A stretch of 64,000 bases of DNA from Paroedura picta (lineage: Eukaryota; Chordata; Lepidosauria; Squamata; Gekkonidae). Made by a program: the position numbers and the translations under genes. Under the pieces are notes generated by a model, which did no database searches, was not told the DNA's origin, and worked only from the letters and a program-made list of their open reading frames with translations. Positions 46,615 through 57,699 of this stretch are shown in pieces; position 1 is the stretch's first letter, and each line of letters opens with the position of its first letter. The stretch covers positions 12,396,501-12,460,500 of the forward strand of contig NC_135384.1 in assembly GCF_049243985.1 (NCBI RefSeq), given 5' to 3'.

Positions 46615-47086
46615 AGACTGAGATAGTGAAATGAATATGACAGTTTTCTACATGTTCTATTTATTCATTTACATTACTTTCATTTACTTTACAATTTGAA
46701 AGCAATGTATTAATCAGAAATCTTGGCTAAAAATAAAAGAATAGCAGACCTACTAAGTATACAGCAGGATAAGATTGTGTAACATTTGATATAGTTTTAG
46801 GTTAAATGGCCACAATCTCCATATGTGGATTGTGTACGAGTTTAGGAAATTTCAAGTTAATATGAGGGGGTTTAGCGACTGGACTGGAGTGGAGAGATCT
46901 TGTGCTTGTTCTATTTCAGTCCTGATGCAGAATGTCTGAGTTTTTCCTCAGGCAGTCATTTGGGGGGGGGGGGATGTCTCATAGACTAACTAGGAATCCA
47001 GACTAATTGTTAAATGGCATTAATCAAATAACATGAATTCTCTCATATGTCTTACAAACAGACTGCTCATGGATAAAGAGGACCCA

Positions 47087-48013
47087 ATGTCCAACCTGAC
47101 CTCCCCATCTGAATTTCTGCTCCTGGAATTTTCAGACATCCGAGAACTACAGATCTTGTATTTCTTTGTATTCTTGGCAGTCTACTTGACTGCAGTGACT
47201 GGCAACCTTCTCATCATCATTGCTGTAGCCTTTGATCATCACCTGCACACCCCCATGTACTTTTTTCTCACGAACCTGGCACTTCTGGATCTTGGTACTG
47301 TTTCTGTCTTGGTACCCAAAACTATAGCCAATTCCATCCTAAATACCAGGTCCATTTCTTATCCTGCCTGTGTAGCTCAAGTGTTTTTCTACTTCTTCTT
47401 TGGAGGGTCAGATCTTGCCATTTTAACAATAATGGCACATGATCGGTATGTCGCTATCTGCAATCCATTGCTATATGAGACAATTATGCACAGAGGAGCC
47501 TGCATTGAGATGGCAGTCAGTGCTTGGACTGCAGGTACACTCAATGGTATATTACACAGTGGAGGCACTTTTGCCATCACCTTCTGCTCCAACATGATTG
47601 ATCAGTTCTTCTGTGAAGTTCCCCAGATTCTCAAACTCTCTTGTTCTGATATGTATCTAGTTGAAATTGGCATTCTTATGTTTGGCTGTTTAGTTGGCCT
47701 AGGATGCTTCGTCTTCATCATTGTCTCCTACATGCAGATTTTTGCAGCAGTGCTCAGAATTCCTTCTGTTCACAGTCAGAAAAAGGCCCTCTCCACTTGC
47801 CTTCCCCACCTCACTGTGGTGTCTTTGTTTGTAGTTAGTGGTATCTTTGCTTATGTGAGGCCTCAGAATAACGCGTCAGCTGAGCAGAATGTACTTTTTG
47901 CAATCATTTATGGTATTCTCACTCCTTTGCTTAACCCATTCATCTATAGCATGAGAAACAAAGAAATAAAGAGTGCTTTATTGAAGCTCTCTAATTTGGG
48001 ATGTTCTTTTTAA
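47087..48013 (+). CDS. OR8: class II olfactory receptor, OR14-like
   Basis: Odorant GPCR of 308 residues, very close to OR5. LHTPMY, MAHDRYVAICNPL, FFCEVPQ and KKALSTCLPHL are kept. Unusual changes: LLYETIMH for LQYETIMH, SAWTAG for SAWIAG in TM4, and ILTPLLNPFIY for ILPPLLNPFIY before TM7. The acceptor at 47060-47061 (TTACAAACAG) supports the start at MSNLT over the Met at 47033. It ends in the short form NLGCSF at the same T/A run as OR5 and OR6. Confidence 0.94.
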   Translation: MSNLTSPSEFLLLEFSDIRELQILYFFVFLAVYLTAVTGNLLIIIAVAFDHHLHTPMYFFLTNLALLDLGTVSVLVPKTIANSILNTRSISYPACVAQVFFYFFFGGSDLAILTIMAHDRYVAICNPLLYETIMHRGACIEMAVSAWTAGTLNGILHSGGTFAITFCSNMIDQFFCEVPQILKLSCSDMYLVEIGILMFGCLVGLGCFVFIIVSYMQIFAAVLRIPSVHSQKKALSTCLPHLTVVSLFVVSGIFAYVRPQNNASAEQNVLFAIIYGILTPLLNPFIYSMRNKEIKSALLKLSNLGCSF

Positions 48014-48569
48014 AAAATTGGAAGTAAAGCTTTTCAGCAAAAGTGGAGTTGAATAATCTTGTGCAGAAGTTTTCTTTTTCTTATTTTTACCTCAGATGTA
48101 ATGTCCTAGAGAGATTGTGTTGAATGTTTTGAAGCTTTTCAGGAGTTCCTGAGAGCCGGTTCCATGTTTTCATGGGCAAAAAGTGCTCAAAGGCTCCCTT
48201 CCTTCCTAAACCATTATCATGAATTTGTCCCCTCCAACACATCCTCCAACAAATGTGCATCCTTTGTGTACCTGCTCCTGAGCACTCTCACAGCTGGCTT
48301 CCTGCCCTTTCCTCAATGTCTTGATGGGATGTGTGTGGCTGAGAATATCAATATCTTCAGTCTTTCCTGTGCAGAGTGGGAAGACCCCTAGCTGAGAGTA
48401 CAGGATGCAAATCACTAGGAAGCAGGTGAGCAAAGGAAGGGTCCTCAGTCAGGTGAAAGAGGACATCTGCATGACAGGTTCAATGGCAGGGAGCCCAGCA
48501 AGAAACACAGGTTTCCGGCAGTTTCCAAATTTCTCATGTCTAACCTAATAGAGGTTTGAGGCTTCCTCT

Positions 48570-48722
48570 GTACGTATCTTGTTAAAGATTATTTTGATTT
48601 ATTTTCAATAAAATTTATTAATTTCTAAAGGTTGCCTTTGTCTAAAATTTCTTGCCAGATATTCCCTTTGTATATACTGGTGGAGATTCCACTGTTACCA
48701 CCTTTTGCAATTCAAATCTCCT
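48570..48722 (+). repeat. LTR-like 3' piece, fossil
   Basis: TTTATTTTCAATAAAATTTATTAATTTC and CCCTTTGTATATACTGGTG match 57370-57482, the 3' part of a possible LTR at 56931-57482. Only the tail is present here. The class is uncertain. Confidence 0.3.
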
Positions 48723-48734
48723 CGAATTGCTTAT

Positions 48735-48843
48735 GCAAACTTAAATGGACTCCGGGGAATGGTAGAGGACAGGAAGGTCTGGAGGATCATTGTCCATGGG
48801 GTTGCGATAGGTCGGACACGACTTCGCACCTAACAACAACAAA
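48735..48843 (+). mobile_element. Bov-B LINE 3' end, independent insertion
   Basis: TTAAATGGACTCCGGGGAAT, then GGTCGGACACGACTTCGCAC and ACAACAACAA. Flanked by a perfect 11-bp target duplication, GAATTGCTTAT, at 48724-48734 and 48844-48854. It is heavily 5' truncated and lies inside, or next to, the LTR-like tail at 48570-48722. Confidence 0.93.
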
Positions 48844-49064
48844 GAATTGCTTATTCCCCCATCAAAAATTCAAACACAGATCAATTGCCAGTAATAGTAG
48901 GAAGTCATTCATGGAATGGCCTAGGCCAGTAGAAACAGCAATTTAAACAGCTGAAAGAAAAAGAGAACCAGACCTACCCTCATTGATCATAGATCTTAAT
49001 TACTATTATTTATACATTTATACATCCACATCAAGATTGAAGAAATAATATATGACCATATATG

Positions 49065-49330
49065 ATCACTGCGACCGCCATTGATGTAGTGAGGGGCAGG
49101 CCAATGGATGGCACTGATGAGCATGGACACATTGCCCAGCATCAGGACTGGAGTGGGGCGTGGTCTTCTTCTTCTTCTTCATAGAAAGGGAAGCATCAAA
49201 GATAACTCCATCCAGGCAGGGAAGACACACTTCCTGGTTCTGTCCCGCAGGGCAAAGGAAGGGTCTTCAGACAGGGGAAAGAGGTCATGTGCATGAAAGG
49301 TTGAATGGCAGGGAGCCAAGCAAGAAGCGC
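49065..49330 (-). repeat. Recurring GCGGCCGC block, copy 3 (partial)
   Basis: It begins at TCACTGCGACCGCC and continues as in copies 1 and 2, without the GCGGCCGC itself. Confidence 0.5.
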
Positions 49331-49539
49331 AGGTTTCCGGCAGTTTCCAAATTTCTCATGTCTGACCTAATAGAGGTTTGAGGCTTCTTCTGAGCTGCCC
49401 GCTAGAGAAAAGCATCACCCTACAGGAGCCCAGCAGCAACCCCAGGGTTCAGGCAGATTCCAAATCTCTGATGTCAATCTTGTTAGAAGTTTTAGGCTTT
49501 GAGGGTTAAAAATGGTGGTGTTTTCATGTAGAACTATTT

Positions 49540-49863
49540 GCACGGCCGCCGAAACGGCGATTTCGGGTCACATGGAAAACACGGAGGGGGAAGACGCGAC
49601 GCACACCGGTCATGCACGGGGCGGGGCGGGGCGCGACGCGACGGCAGCCAAACGCAGAGTAACTGATTATGCACACGGCGATCTGGGCGCCGCTTCTGGT
49701 TGCGCCCCGGTCACCTGGAAGCTGCGCTTTCTTCTGCGTTTCGCTAACGCGGCTTTTTCGGCGGCATGCACCGAAGCTGCGGCCGGTTACAGCCGGCACC
49801 GTGCGTTATCGGTAATTTTAGTCGCCGCCATTCCACCCCAAATGTGCGCTAAAACCCCCGTGC
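49540..49863. mobile_element. CpG-dense 324-bp insertion, possible MITE
   Basis: Sister units read ACTATTTGCATGCCAAAGAG at this site (27345, 37366, 42400). Here very GC- and CpG-rich sequence intervenes. The two ends are imperfect inverted repeats: GCACGG at both, 14 unmatched bases, then ATTTCGGGT against ATTTGGGGT and ATGG at both. No target duplication is clear; TGCA is possible. The open readings on both strands (49512-49892 and 49524-49799) look incidental. Confidence 0.5.
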
Positions 49864-52143
49864 ATAATGGGTCAAAGAGGGAACTGCAATGAGCACTTCC
49901 AGAATTCCTCTTTGACCTCTGGTGCCACTGGAACTTCTGCTTTTCTTTACCTTTTATATCAGATCTTGTACTCTGGATATAACAATTTTAAATATAAGAA
50001 TGGTTGTATTTATTGTATTTAATGTGTACTTGTTTTATTTGATGCCTGATCATTGAGAAAAGTGGTAATGCCAAAATACGTCTGATCTGTGGAGACATTT
50101 GCATACATATGCATGGATTTTATTGAGGCTATGCTATAAACCTGGGTTTTAAAAATGAAATGAATATTAGTACAATAATTTAAAATTGTGTTCTACCTTA
50201 TATGGGCCTAAGTTTGGTTCCCTGATTTTGACCTTTTGAGGTTCTTGACTTGTGTTTGGATCATGATATTGTTCTGGGCAGATTGACAAGAAGCCCACTG
50301 GCAACGTCCCTGATTTATCTCCCAGCTTACCCTACATGCTGGGTCTTGTTTCTGACATCTACGAAGCCAAACTGGGTGACCTTGTTCTTTTATTTAGGGC
50401 CCGTCACCATCAACCGTATCTTATTGTTGGGCCAAATGAACATCACAAACTGAGTTCACTGAGAAAGAAAGTTCATGTTTGTGCAAACATGAGCTAAGCT
50501 TAGCCTTCTTTGGTGAAAGCCAAGACCTTCTTCAAAACTTGCTAGTCCAAGGCAGCCTTTTATTCCATTTGCTACAAAAATTCAATCTAAAATGTCCCTC
50601 CCAGAATGCTCCTGGGCTGGGCTCATACTCTTTCCCTAACCACCCCAAACATATAATTTCCATACATCACATGTGTATTATAATGAGCTCTATGTCCATC
50701 CAGGGGTGCTAGTATTATGCTAGTAAACATATTTGGTTGACATATTTTACACATTCATAAAGGACTACTTCAATCCAGGTTGAATTCAAACCCTATGGTG
50801 AGATGGTATTCAAGTGCTGCTGCTGCTGCTGCTGTCTGTTTAGAGACTCAGAGTGATTATTTCAATTCCAAAAATGTAAAATCATCAACTACATTTTGGT
50901 GTTCAATCCAGGAAAGCACCAACGGGGCCTCCAGGGCCTGGTTCTGAATGCAGGACCTATGTTCCATCATTATCTTTTTAAGGAAATTGTGGACATGCAA
51001 GTGTATGCTAATCCACACCCATATTTTATAATATATAAGTGACATTTCTTGAATCACAAGTGATAAAGTTGCTAATCCAACCAAATATGTGACTCTTTTT
51101 GTGACTGAGTAGAAACACCTTTGTTTAACTTGAAAGTGAATCAGTAACTTTTCATGACTTTTCAATTCGTGTTTGTAATTTGGGACTCAAACGAACGGAC
51201 CCCATGACATTTTGAGTTATTGCCTAAATGATATTTTGAAATTACTAATGTGATAAGCCTTCCGCACACCAATATATGTTATGAAAGTAAGGTATACAAT
51301 AATTTATGCTGTATTGAAATTTCTGGTCAGTATATATTATTATTATTGTATATTATTGTTACTAGGATTATGTAGCTATATTTGATGTAGGAGTAATCTC
51401 TGTGGAAGCCCCTGGAAAATGACGTTATTTTAACCTAGGACCCCATTTTGATTACTTATGATATTGAAATAAATAATTTGGAGAATACTTTGAATTTGGA
51501 AGAATATATTCAACACCCAGGGGATCTGGGAAGGTAACAGTGCCTGCTTTCCTGATCTGCAGTACTAAGTGCAGACTCTGTGCCCAACCACGTGTACAAT
51601 ATTAGGGATGGGGGAAGAGAGCTGGTCTGCTTGCCACCCCTGCAGCTGCAAGTGAAACCTCCACTTTGCCCCAGGCCTCTGTCTCACCCACTCTCACCCA
51701 AGGCTCAGTTACACAAGTCAGGTCTACATTGTGTTCTGCAAAATATGACTATAGAACCACCTAGCATTGCACAACATCAGTATTGGAGCTGGGTTATTAC
51801 TCTTTGCCTCTCTCCCCATATCTAGATATGGGATGGAGGATAGAAAAGTTCCATAAGTGAGTGAAACCATATTTTCCATAAGTGAGAGAGCACATATTTT
51901 ATTAATGTTATTTCTTCAAGATTCCCCCACTCCCAACACATTTGTTGAGCAATCTGGCCTACTGATCCTATGTCATTTAGCAGCTGAAGTCAGTCATGAT
52001 AGAAGAAATCTGATGGGGTCACACATGAGGATATTCATCTTTAGGATTTCAATCTTCCTTCATGCTGAATTAATTATCCGGTTCTGTTTGTCACAAAAAC
52101 AGAAGAAATAGTCAAGCAAGGAGAAAAGAGTTACAGTCTAAGA

Positions 52144-52204
52144 TTGCAATTAACTGAGCTGAACTCTTGGGAGTAAGTTAGCAGCAACAGAATATAAATA
52201 GATC
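52144..52204 (+). promoter_or_regulatory. OR9 promoter-like block
   Basis: GCAATTAACTGAGC (52146), AACTCTTGGGAGTAAG and AATATAAATAGATC (52191). It is 2.00 kb before the OR9 start. Donor GAAGAG|GTAAGAG is at 52969. Confidence 0.65.
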
Positions 52205-53426
52205 TCTTTCTCATTTACACAACCTTTTTGGTTTCGGGTAGACAGAGAATAGGAATCTTTGTTGCAGCAAGACCCAAAAGAAGATGTAACAAATTTCTTG
52301 AGTATGTCCGGATGTTAGCAGCTGCCGAAGAAATTGAATATTGTTCTTGTACATTATTCTTTGTATCATATTTCCTGTTGCTTGTGTCTTGTCTTCTGCT
52401 CTGTATCTCAGCTTCTTCTGACTTGTGTTCTGTGTCTATCATCCATATGATCATTTGAGCAAATGCCATGAAGAACCAATATTTTCAGCCTGTGCTACAA
52501 TCTCAGCAGAACCTGACACAGGAGATCCCAAGATGAAAAGGAACAATTTGGCTCTGTGCCTCCTCCAGGGGAATCAATCATTTACAGTTCTGGACAATCA
52601 GTAAGTGTGCATAGAATTATTGCAGGTCACTGTTGAAATTACTCCTTTGCATCATCTTTGCTAGTTAAAATTAAAAGTTACAGCAGACCCTTTCAGTATA
52701 GGACAAGAATATGGATGTGTGTATAATTATATTGCATTATAGTTATGCATCTCAACTATTTTTCAGTCATCAGTAATTCAGTAAATGAAATGGGTCCAGA
52801 AGTCGGCAAATGCAGGTATTTGGCACTTTCTTCTCCGTGTGGACCCCTTCTAATGGAGGAAGGTTCATTCTCTGGGCCATGATCCACCCAGTATAGATTA
52901 ATTGTCACACATGTTTAGGGGGCTGACCTGCAAATGAGGTAAAGGGAGGAGCTGAATCAGCAGAAGAGGTAAGAGGATGTAGTTTCTTCTGTTTCTTTCT
53001 CTTTAGGAGTCACAAACCATTGACTCATTTAGATTACACGGGCCCTACCGCATTGAGCGTCTACCCTAGGAATGAATGGTGTGCCTACCACCCTTTGGAG
53101 TCTCTTTACGTTGTATGGGTTTGAGTATGGAACAAGAGGATGGATTGCTGCTCAGGAAATTAACTGCTGCCTCAGTTTCCAAGTATTGATTGTTCTTCAT
53201 GAACAGTATCCTGTTCAAGCTGCAGACATATAGAAATATTTCCATATCATGTGTCCAGAATCTGTCAGCTTGGATCTTGTACTTATGTAGGTCAGTGCAG
53301 TTTAATAGGAGGAGGTGGTGTTTGAAGCCAGCAACCCAGAGACTGTTCCCTGTTTATCTTGTCCCTGGTGAAAAATATTCAGCTTACTCTACTTTCAAAT
53401 GAATATATGGCTGTATCATAGATTGA

Positions 53427-53788
53427 TGTTGGAGACAACTCTTGAGAGACTCTTGGACTGCAAGGCGAACAAACCGGTCAGTCCTAGAGGAGATCAGGCC
53501 TGACTGCTCCTTAGTAGGCCAGATCCTGAAGATGAAACTCAAATACTTTAGTCACCTTTTGAGAAGGAAGGGCTCCCTGGAGAAGAGCCTAATGCTGGGA
53601 GCGATTGAGGGTGAAAGAAGAAGGGGATGACAGAGAATGAGGTGGCTGGATGGAGTCACTGAAGCAGTGGGAGTGAACTTAAATGGACTCTGGGGAATGG
53701 TAAGGACAGGAAGGCCTGGAGGATCATTGTCCATGGGGTTGCGATGGGTCAGACATAACTTCGAAATTAAGAACAACAACAATGTGGT
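53427..53788 (+). mobile_element. Bov-B LINE 3' end (OR9 unit)
   Basis: Same insertion site and target duplication as the OR6 and OR8 copies (AGATTGA on the left, TGATTGA on the right). Confidence 0.92.
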
Positions 53789-54194
53789 TGATTGAGATAG
53801 TGAAATGAATATGACAGATTTCTACATGTTCCATTTATTCATTTACATTAGTTTCATTTACTTTACAATTTGAAAGCAATGTATTGATCAGAAATCTTGG
53901 CTAAAAATAAAAGTAACAGCAGACCTACTAAGTATAATGTAGGATAAGATTGTGTGACATTTGATACAGTTTTAGGTTAAGTGTCCACAATCTCCATATG
54001 TGGATTGTGTATGAGTTTAGGACATTGCAATTTAATATGAGGGGGTTTAGCGACTGGACTGGAGTGGAGAGATCTTGTGCTAGGAATGAACTAGGAATGA
54101 ACTAGGAATCCAGACTAATTGATAAATGGCATTACTAGAATAACATGATTTCTCTCATCTGTCTTACAAACTGCTCATGGAAAAAGAGGACACA

Positions 54195-55136
54195 ATGTCC
54201 AACCTGACCTCCCCATCTGAATTTCTGCTCCTGGAATTTTCAGACATCCGAGAACTACAGATCTTGCATTTCTTCATATTCGTAGCAATATATTTGACTG
54301 CAGTGACTGGCAACCTTCTCATCATCATTGCTGTAGCCTTTGATCATCACCTGCACACCCCCATGTACTTTTTTCTCACGAACCTGGCACTTCTGGATAT
54401 TGGTACTGTTTCTGTCTTGGTACCCAAAACTATAGCCAATTCCATCCTAAATACCAGGTCCATTTCTTATCCTGCCTGTGTGGCTCAAGTGTTTTTCTAC
54501 TTCTTCTTTGGAGGGTCAGATTTTGCCATCTTAACCATAATGGCACATGATCGGTATGTCGCTATCTGCAATCCACTGCAATACGAGACAATTATGCACA
54601 GAGGAGCCTGCATTGAGATGGCAGCCAGTGCATGGATAGCAGGTATGCTCTATGGTGCATTAAACAGTGGAGGCACTTTTGCCATCACCTTCTGCTCCAA
54701 TATGATTGATCAGTTATTCTGTGAAGTTCCCCAGATTCTCAAACTCTCTTGTTCTGATATGTATCTAGTTGAAATTGGCAATATTATATTTGGCTGTTTA
54801 GTTGGCCTAGGATGCTTCGTCTTCATCATTGTCTCCTACATGCAGATTTTTGCAGCAGTACTCAGAATTCCTTCTGTTCACAGTCAGAAAAAGGCCCTCT
54901 CCACTTGCCTTCCCCACCTCACTGTGGTGTCTTTGCTTGTAGTTAGTGGTATCTTTGCTTACGTGAGGCCTCAGAATAAAACGTCAGCTGAGCAGAATGT
55001 TCTTTTTGCAATCATTTATGGCATTCTCCCTCCTTTGCTTAACCCTTTCATCTATAGCATGAGAAACAAAGAAATAAAGGGTGCCTTAGTGAAGCTCTCT
55101 AATTTGGGATGTTCTTTTAAAAAAAATTGGAAGTAA
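54195..55136 (+). CDS. OR9: class II olfactory receptor, OR14-like
   Basis: Odorant GPCR of 313 residues, close to OR5 and OR8. All core motifs are present; loop 2 reads DQLFCEVPQ where the others have DQFFCEVPQ. A one-base difference in the T/A run lets the frame pass the GCSF stop and end as GCSFKKNWK. Upstream, the acceptor TTACAAACAG seen before OR5, OR6 and OR8 reads TTACAAACTGC: four bases including the AG are gone. The nearest later AGs are at 54185-54186 and 54187-54188, just before the ATG. The coding frame itself is intact. Confidence 0.93.
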   Translation: MSNLTSPSEFLLLEFSDIRELQILHFFIFVAIYLTAVTGNLLIIIAVAFDHHLHTPMYFFLTNLALLDIGTVSVLVPKTIANSILNTRSISYPACVAQVFFYFFFGGSDFAILTIMAHDRYVAICNPLQYETIMHRGACIEMAASAWIAGMLYGALNSGGTFAITFCSNMIDQLFCEVPQILKLSCSDMYLVEIGNIIFGCLVGLGCFVFIIVSYMQIFAAVLRIPSVHSQKKALSTCLPHLTVVSLLVVSGIFAYVRPQNKTSAEQNVLFAIIYGILPPLLNPFIYSMRNKEIKGALVKLSNLGCSFKKNWK

Positions 55137-55189
55137 AGCTTTTTGGCAAAAGTGGAGTTGAATAATCTTGTGCAGAACTTTTCTTTTCT

Positions 55190-56400
55190 TTTCTTTTATC
55201 TCAGATGTAATGTCCTAGAGAGATTGTGTTGAATTTTTGAAGCTTTTCAGGAGTTCCTGACGGTGGTAAAAGCCCGTTCCTTGTTTTCTTGGGCAGAAAG
55301 TGCTCTAAGGCCCCCTTCCTTCCTAAGCCATTATTCCCTCCAACATGTCCCCCACCAAATGTGCATCCTTTGTGTACCTGCTCCTGACCACTCTCACAGA
55401 TGCTTTCCTGCCCTTTCCTCAATGTCTTGATGAGATGTGGGTTGGAGTGTCAAAATCTTCAGAGTGCTCCCTGGGAAAAGTGGGAAGGCTCAGTAGCTGA
55501 GAGTACAGGATGCAAAGCATTAGCAAGCACGTCGGCAAAGGAAGGGCCCTCAGAAAGGTGAAAGAGGACATGTGCATGAAAGGTTGGGCAAAGGAAGGCA
55601 AGGTGGGCAAAGGAAGGGCCCTCAGAAAGGTGAAAGAGGACATGTGCATGAAAGGTTCAATAGCAAGGAGCCCAGCAAGAAGCGCAGGTTTCCGGCAGTT
55701 TCCAAATTTCTCATCTCTAACCTAATAGAGGTTTGAGGCTTCTTTTGAGATGCCCACTAAAGAAAAGCATCACCCTACTCCTATGAGTCTGACTTTATTT
55801 CTATCATCATGGCCTTAGCATGTTGTCAAAGTCATCTTTTAAATACCATCTGCTTTTAGGGCAGGCTTTCATAAGTACCTCCATGTACCTCTGATACCTG
55901 ATAAGCTAATTGTTGAATCTTTGTTTGGCTTCATTATTTTTGCTGTTGTGACAATATCTTTTTGCTGCCAACCTGGCCCAGTGAGCTGGCCGGGTGGTGT
56001 TGTGCATTTATCTCATGTGACCCTTCTCCCTTCTCTTAGAACAGTTCATGATTCCTCACAGGCCATTCTAGAAAGATTGAGGGTTAACTTCCACATGCTT
56101 ATAGTCAGATTTCACCCTTGCTGACTTTGTGACATATTTCTCATTGCTGGACCTGTCCAGCAGTAGTCGACCATGGACCACTGCTTCCCCTACCCATTAG
56201 GGACTACATACTGAACCCATGGATGAGTTGGAATGCCCAGCTTTCCTGCACAGACTTAATCTATCAGTGAAGATAAGCAAGATGTGATGAGAATAACAAA
56301 GCCTACTTGGAACCACTGGATCTGCCCACCATCAGCAATTTTGGGGGGAGACTCAAAGGACTCACTCCAAAACTCTTCTAGGGCTATGATGTTCTAATTA
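55190..56400 (+). other. OR9 3' flank
   Basis: No gene seen. It matches the OR5 and OR7 flanks. A local tandem duplication of about 65 bp (GGGCCCTCAGAAAGGTGAAA units) lies at 55535-55660. Confidence 0.65.
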
Positions 56401-56462
56401 TCTATTTAAGATAGCTCCAGAAATAATAATAAAAAATATTGACTGCAAGACTTAGTAGCACT

Positions 56463-56524
56463 TAGCATTCCAATGAGGTGAACTCTGGAGACCAAGTTGC
56501 CAAGAGCAGTATATAAATTAAGCT
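56463..56524 (+). promoter_or_regulatory. Orphan variant promoter-like block after OR9
   Basis: Twin of 36300-36360: CAATGAGGTGAACTCTGG, CCAAGTTGCCAAGAGC and GTATATAAATTAAG (TATA, 56510). No receptor uses it directly; OR10 has its own block at 59661. Confidence 0.45.
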
Positions 56525-56930
56525 CTGTATTACTCCAACAGCCTCTTATATTATGATTTGACAGAAAATAGCAGATTACATTGTAGGTGATATGCCCTGT
56601 GTATGCCCTTCAATGTGCAAGGAGGAAAATGGCTGGTGTCCATCTTTGTATCTGACCAGCAAACACAGGCCAACCCAGTCATGGCTACTCCCCAAAGCCT
56701 TGTGTGTATCAGAAGTACATAATCTGGTAGACTCCAGGTGAAATCAGCAAGAGATCCCCTAGAAGACAAAGGAGTAATGCAATTATTTGCACTAAAGGGC
56801 CGGGCAGTACACTCATCCTCACCAAATCATCACCAAGACAAAGGAGGATACCACACCTGGACCAGTGGCAGGTCTATTTATTATCCTGTATTGTTTATTT
56901 TTTGTAAACATTTAATATAGCAGCTTATTT

Positions 56931-57482
56931 TGTCCTTAATATTGGCACATTAAAATCCCATTAACAGAGAGCTCGCCACACTTCTCCCACCAATGCAAAC
57001 AAAATCTACTTCCAAGAACTCACTCAAAGCTTTTCACAAGTGCTAGAGATCCATTAACATTTCATTATCCAAACCTGGTTCAACCCATTAACGGACCTCT
57101 ACTCCTTTTACACTGCCTTCCTGATCGCACCAAGATTTTGTTTTAGGGCTCACTGCCCCTAGCCTCAAGGTGAATATTGCCTATAAAAAGAGAGCAGAGA
57201 CTAGCATTCTTGTCTCTCATTTTTGGCTGTCTCTCTGTGTGAGACCCAGCTTGCAGGATGCAAGATGGTAAAGCATGCTTAAACTGGCCCATTATTTCCT
57301 CTATCAATTCCCAATCAACTCTGCATTTTCTTCTGTATACATACTCTAGATTCAACCGTACGCAAGTTGTTAAGGAGTATTTTGATTTATTTTCAATAAA
57401 GCTTTTTATTAATTTCTAAGGTTGCCCCTGTCTTGCCTGATATTCCCTTTGTATATACTGGTGAATTTTCCACTGTTACCAC
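56931..57482 (+). repeat. Possible solo LTR, fossil
   Basis: It starts TGTCCTTAATATTGG and ends GTTACCACA, with TATAAAAAGAG at 57182 and an AATAAAG signal near 57395. This layout fits an LTR. The boundaries and target duplication are not clear, so it is only a candidate. Confidence 0.4.
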
Positions 57483-57699
57483 AGATCAATTTCCGGTAAT
57501 AGTAGGAAGTCATTCATGGAATGGCCTGGGCCAGTAGAAACAGCAAATTAAACAGCTGAAGGAAAAAGAAAACCAGACCTACCCTCATTGGACATAGATC
57601 TTAATTAATGCTATTTATACATTGGTCAATATCCACATCAAGATTGAAGAAATAATATATGACCATATATGGTCATTTCACCCAATACATTTTAAACAT

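Noticed and set aside
49512-49892. 126-residue reading over the CpG-dense insert
   Set aside because: It starts in the older flank, crosses both insertion borders, and the opposite strand is equally open; no motif seen.
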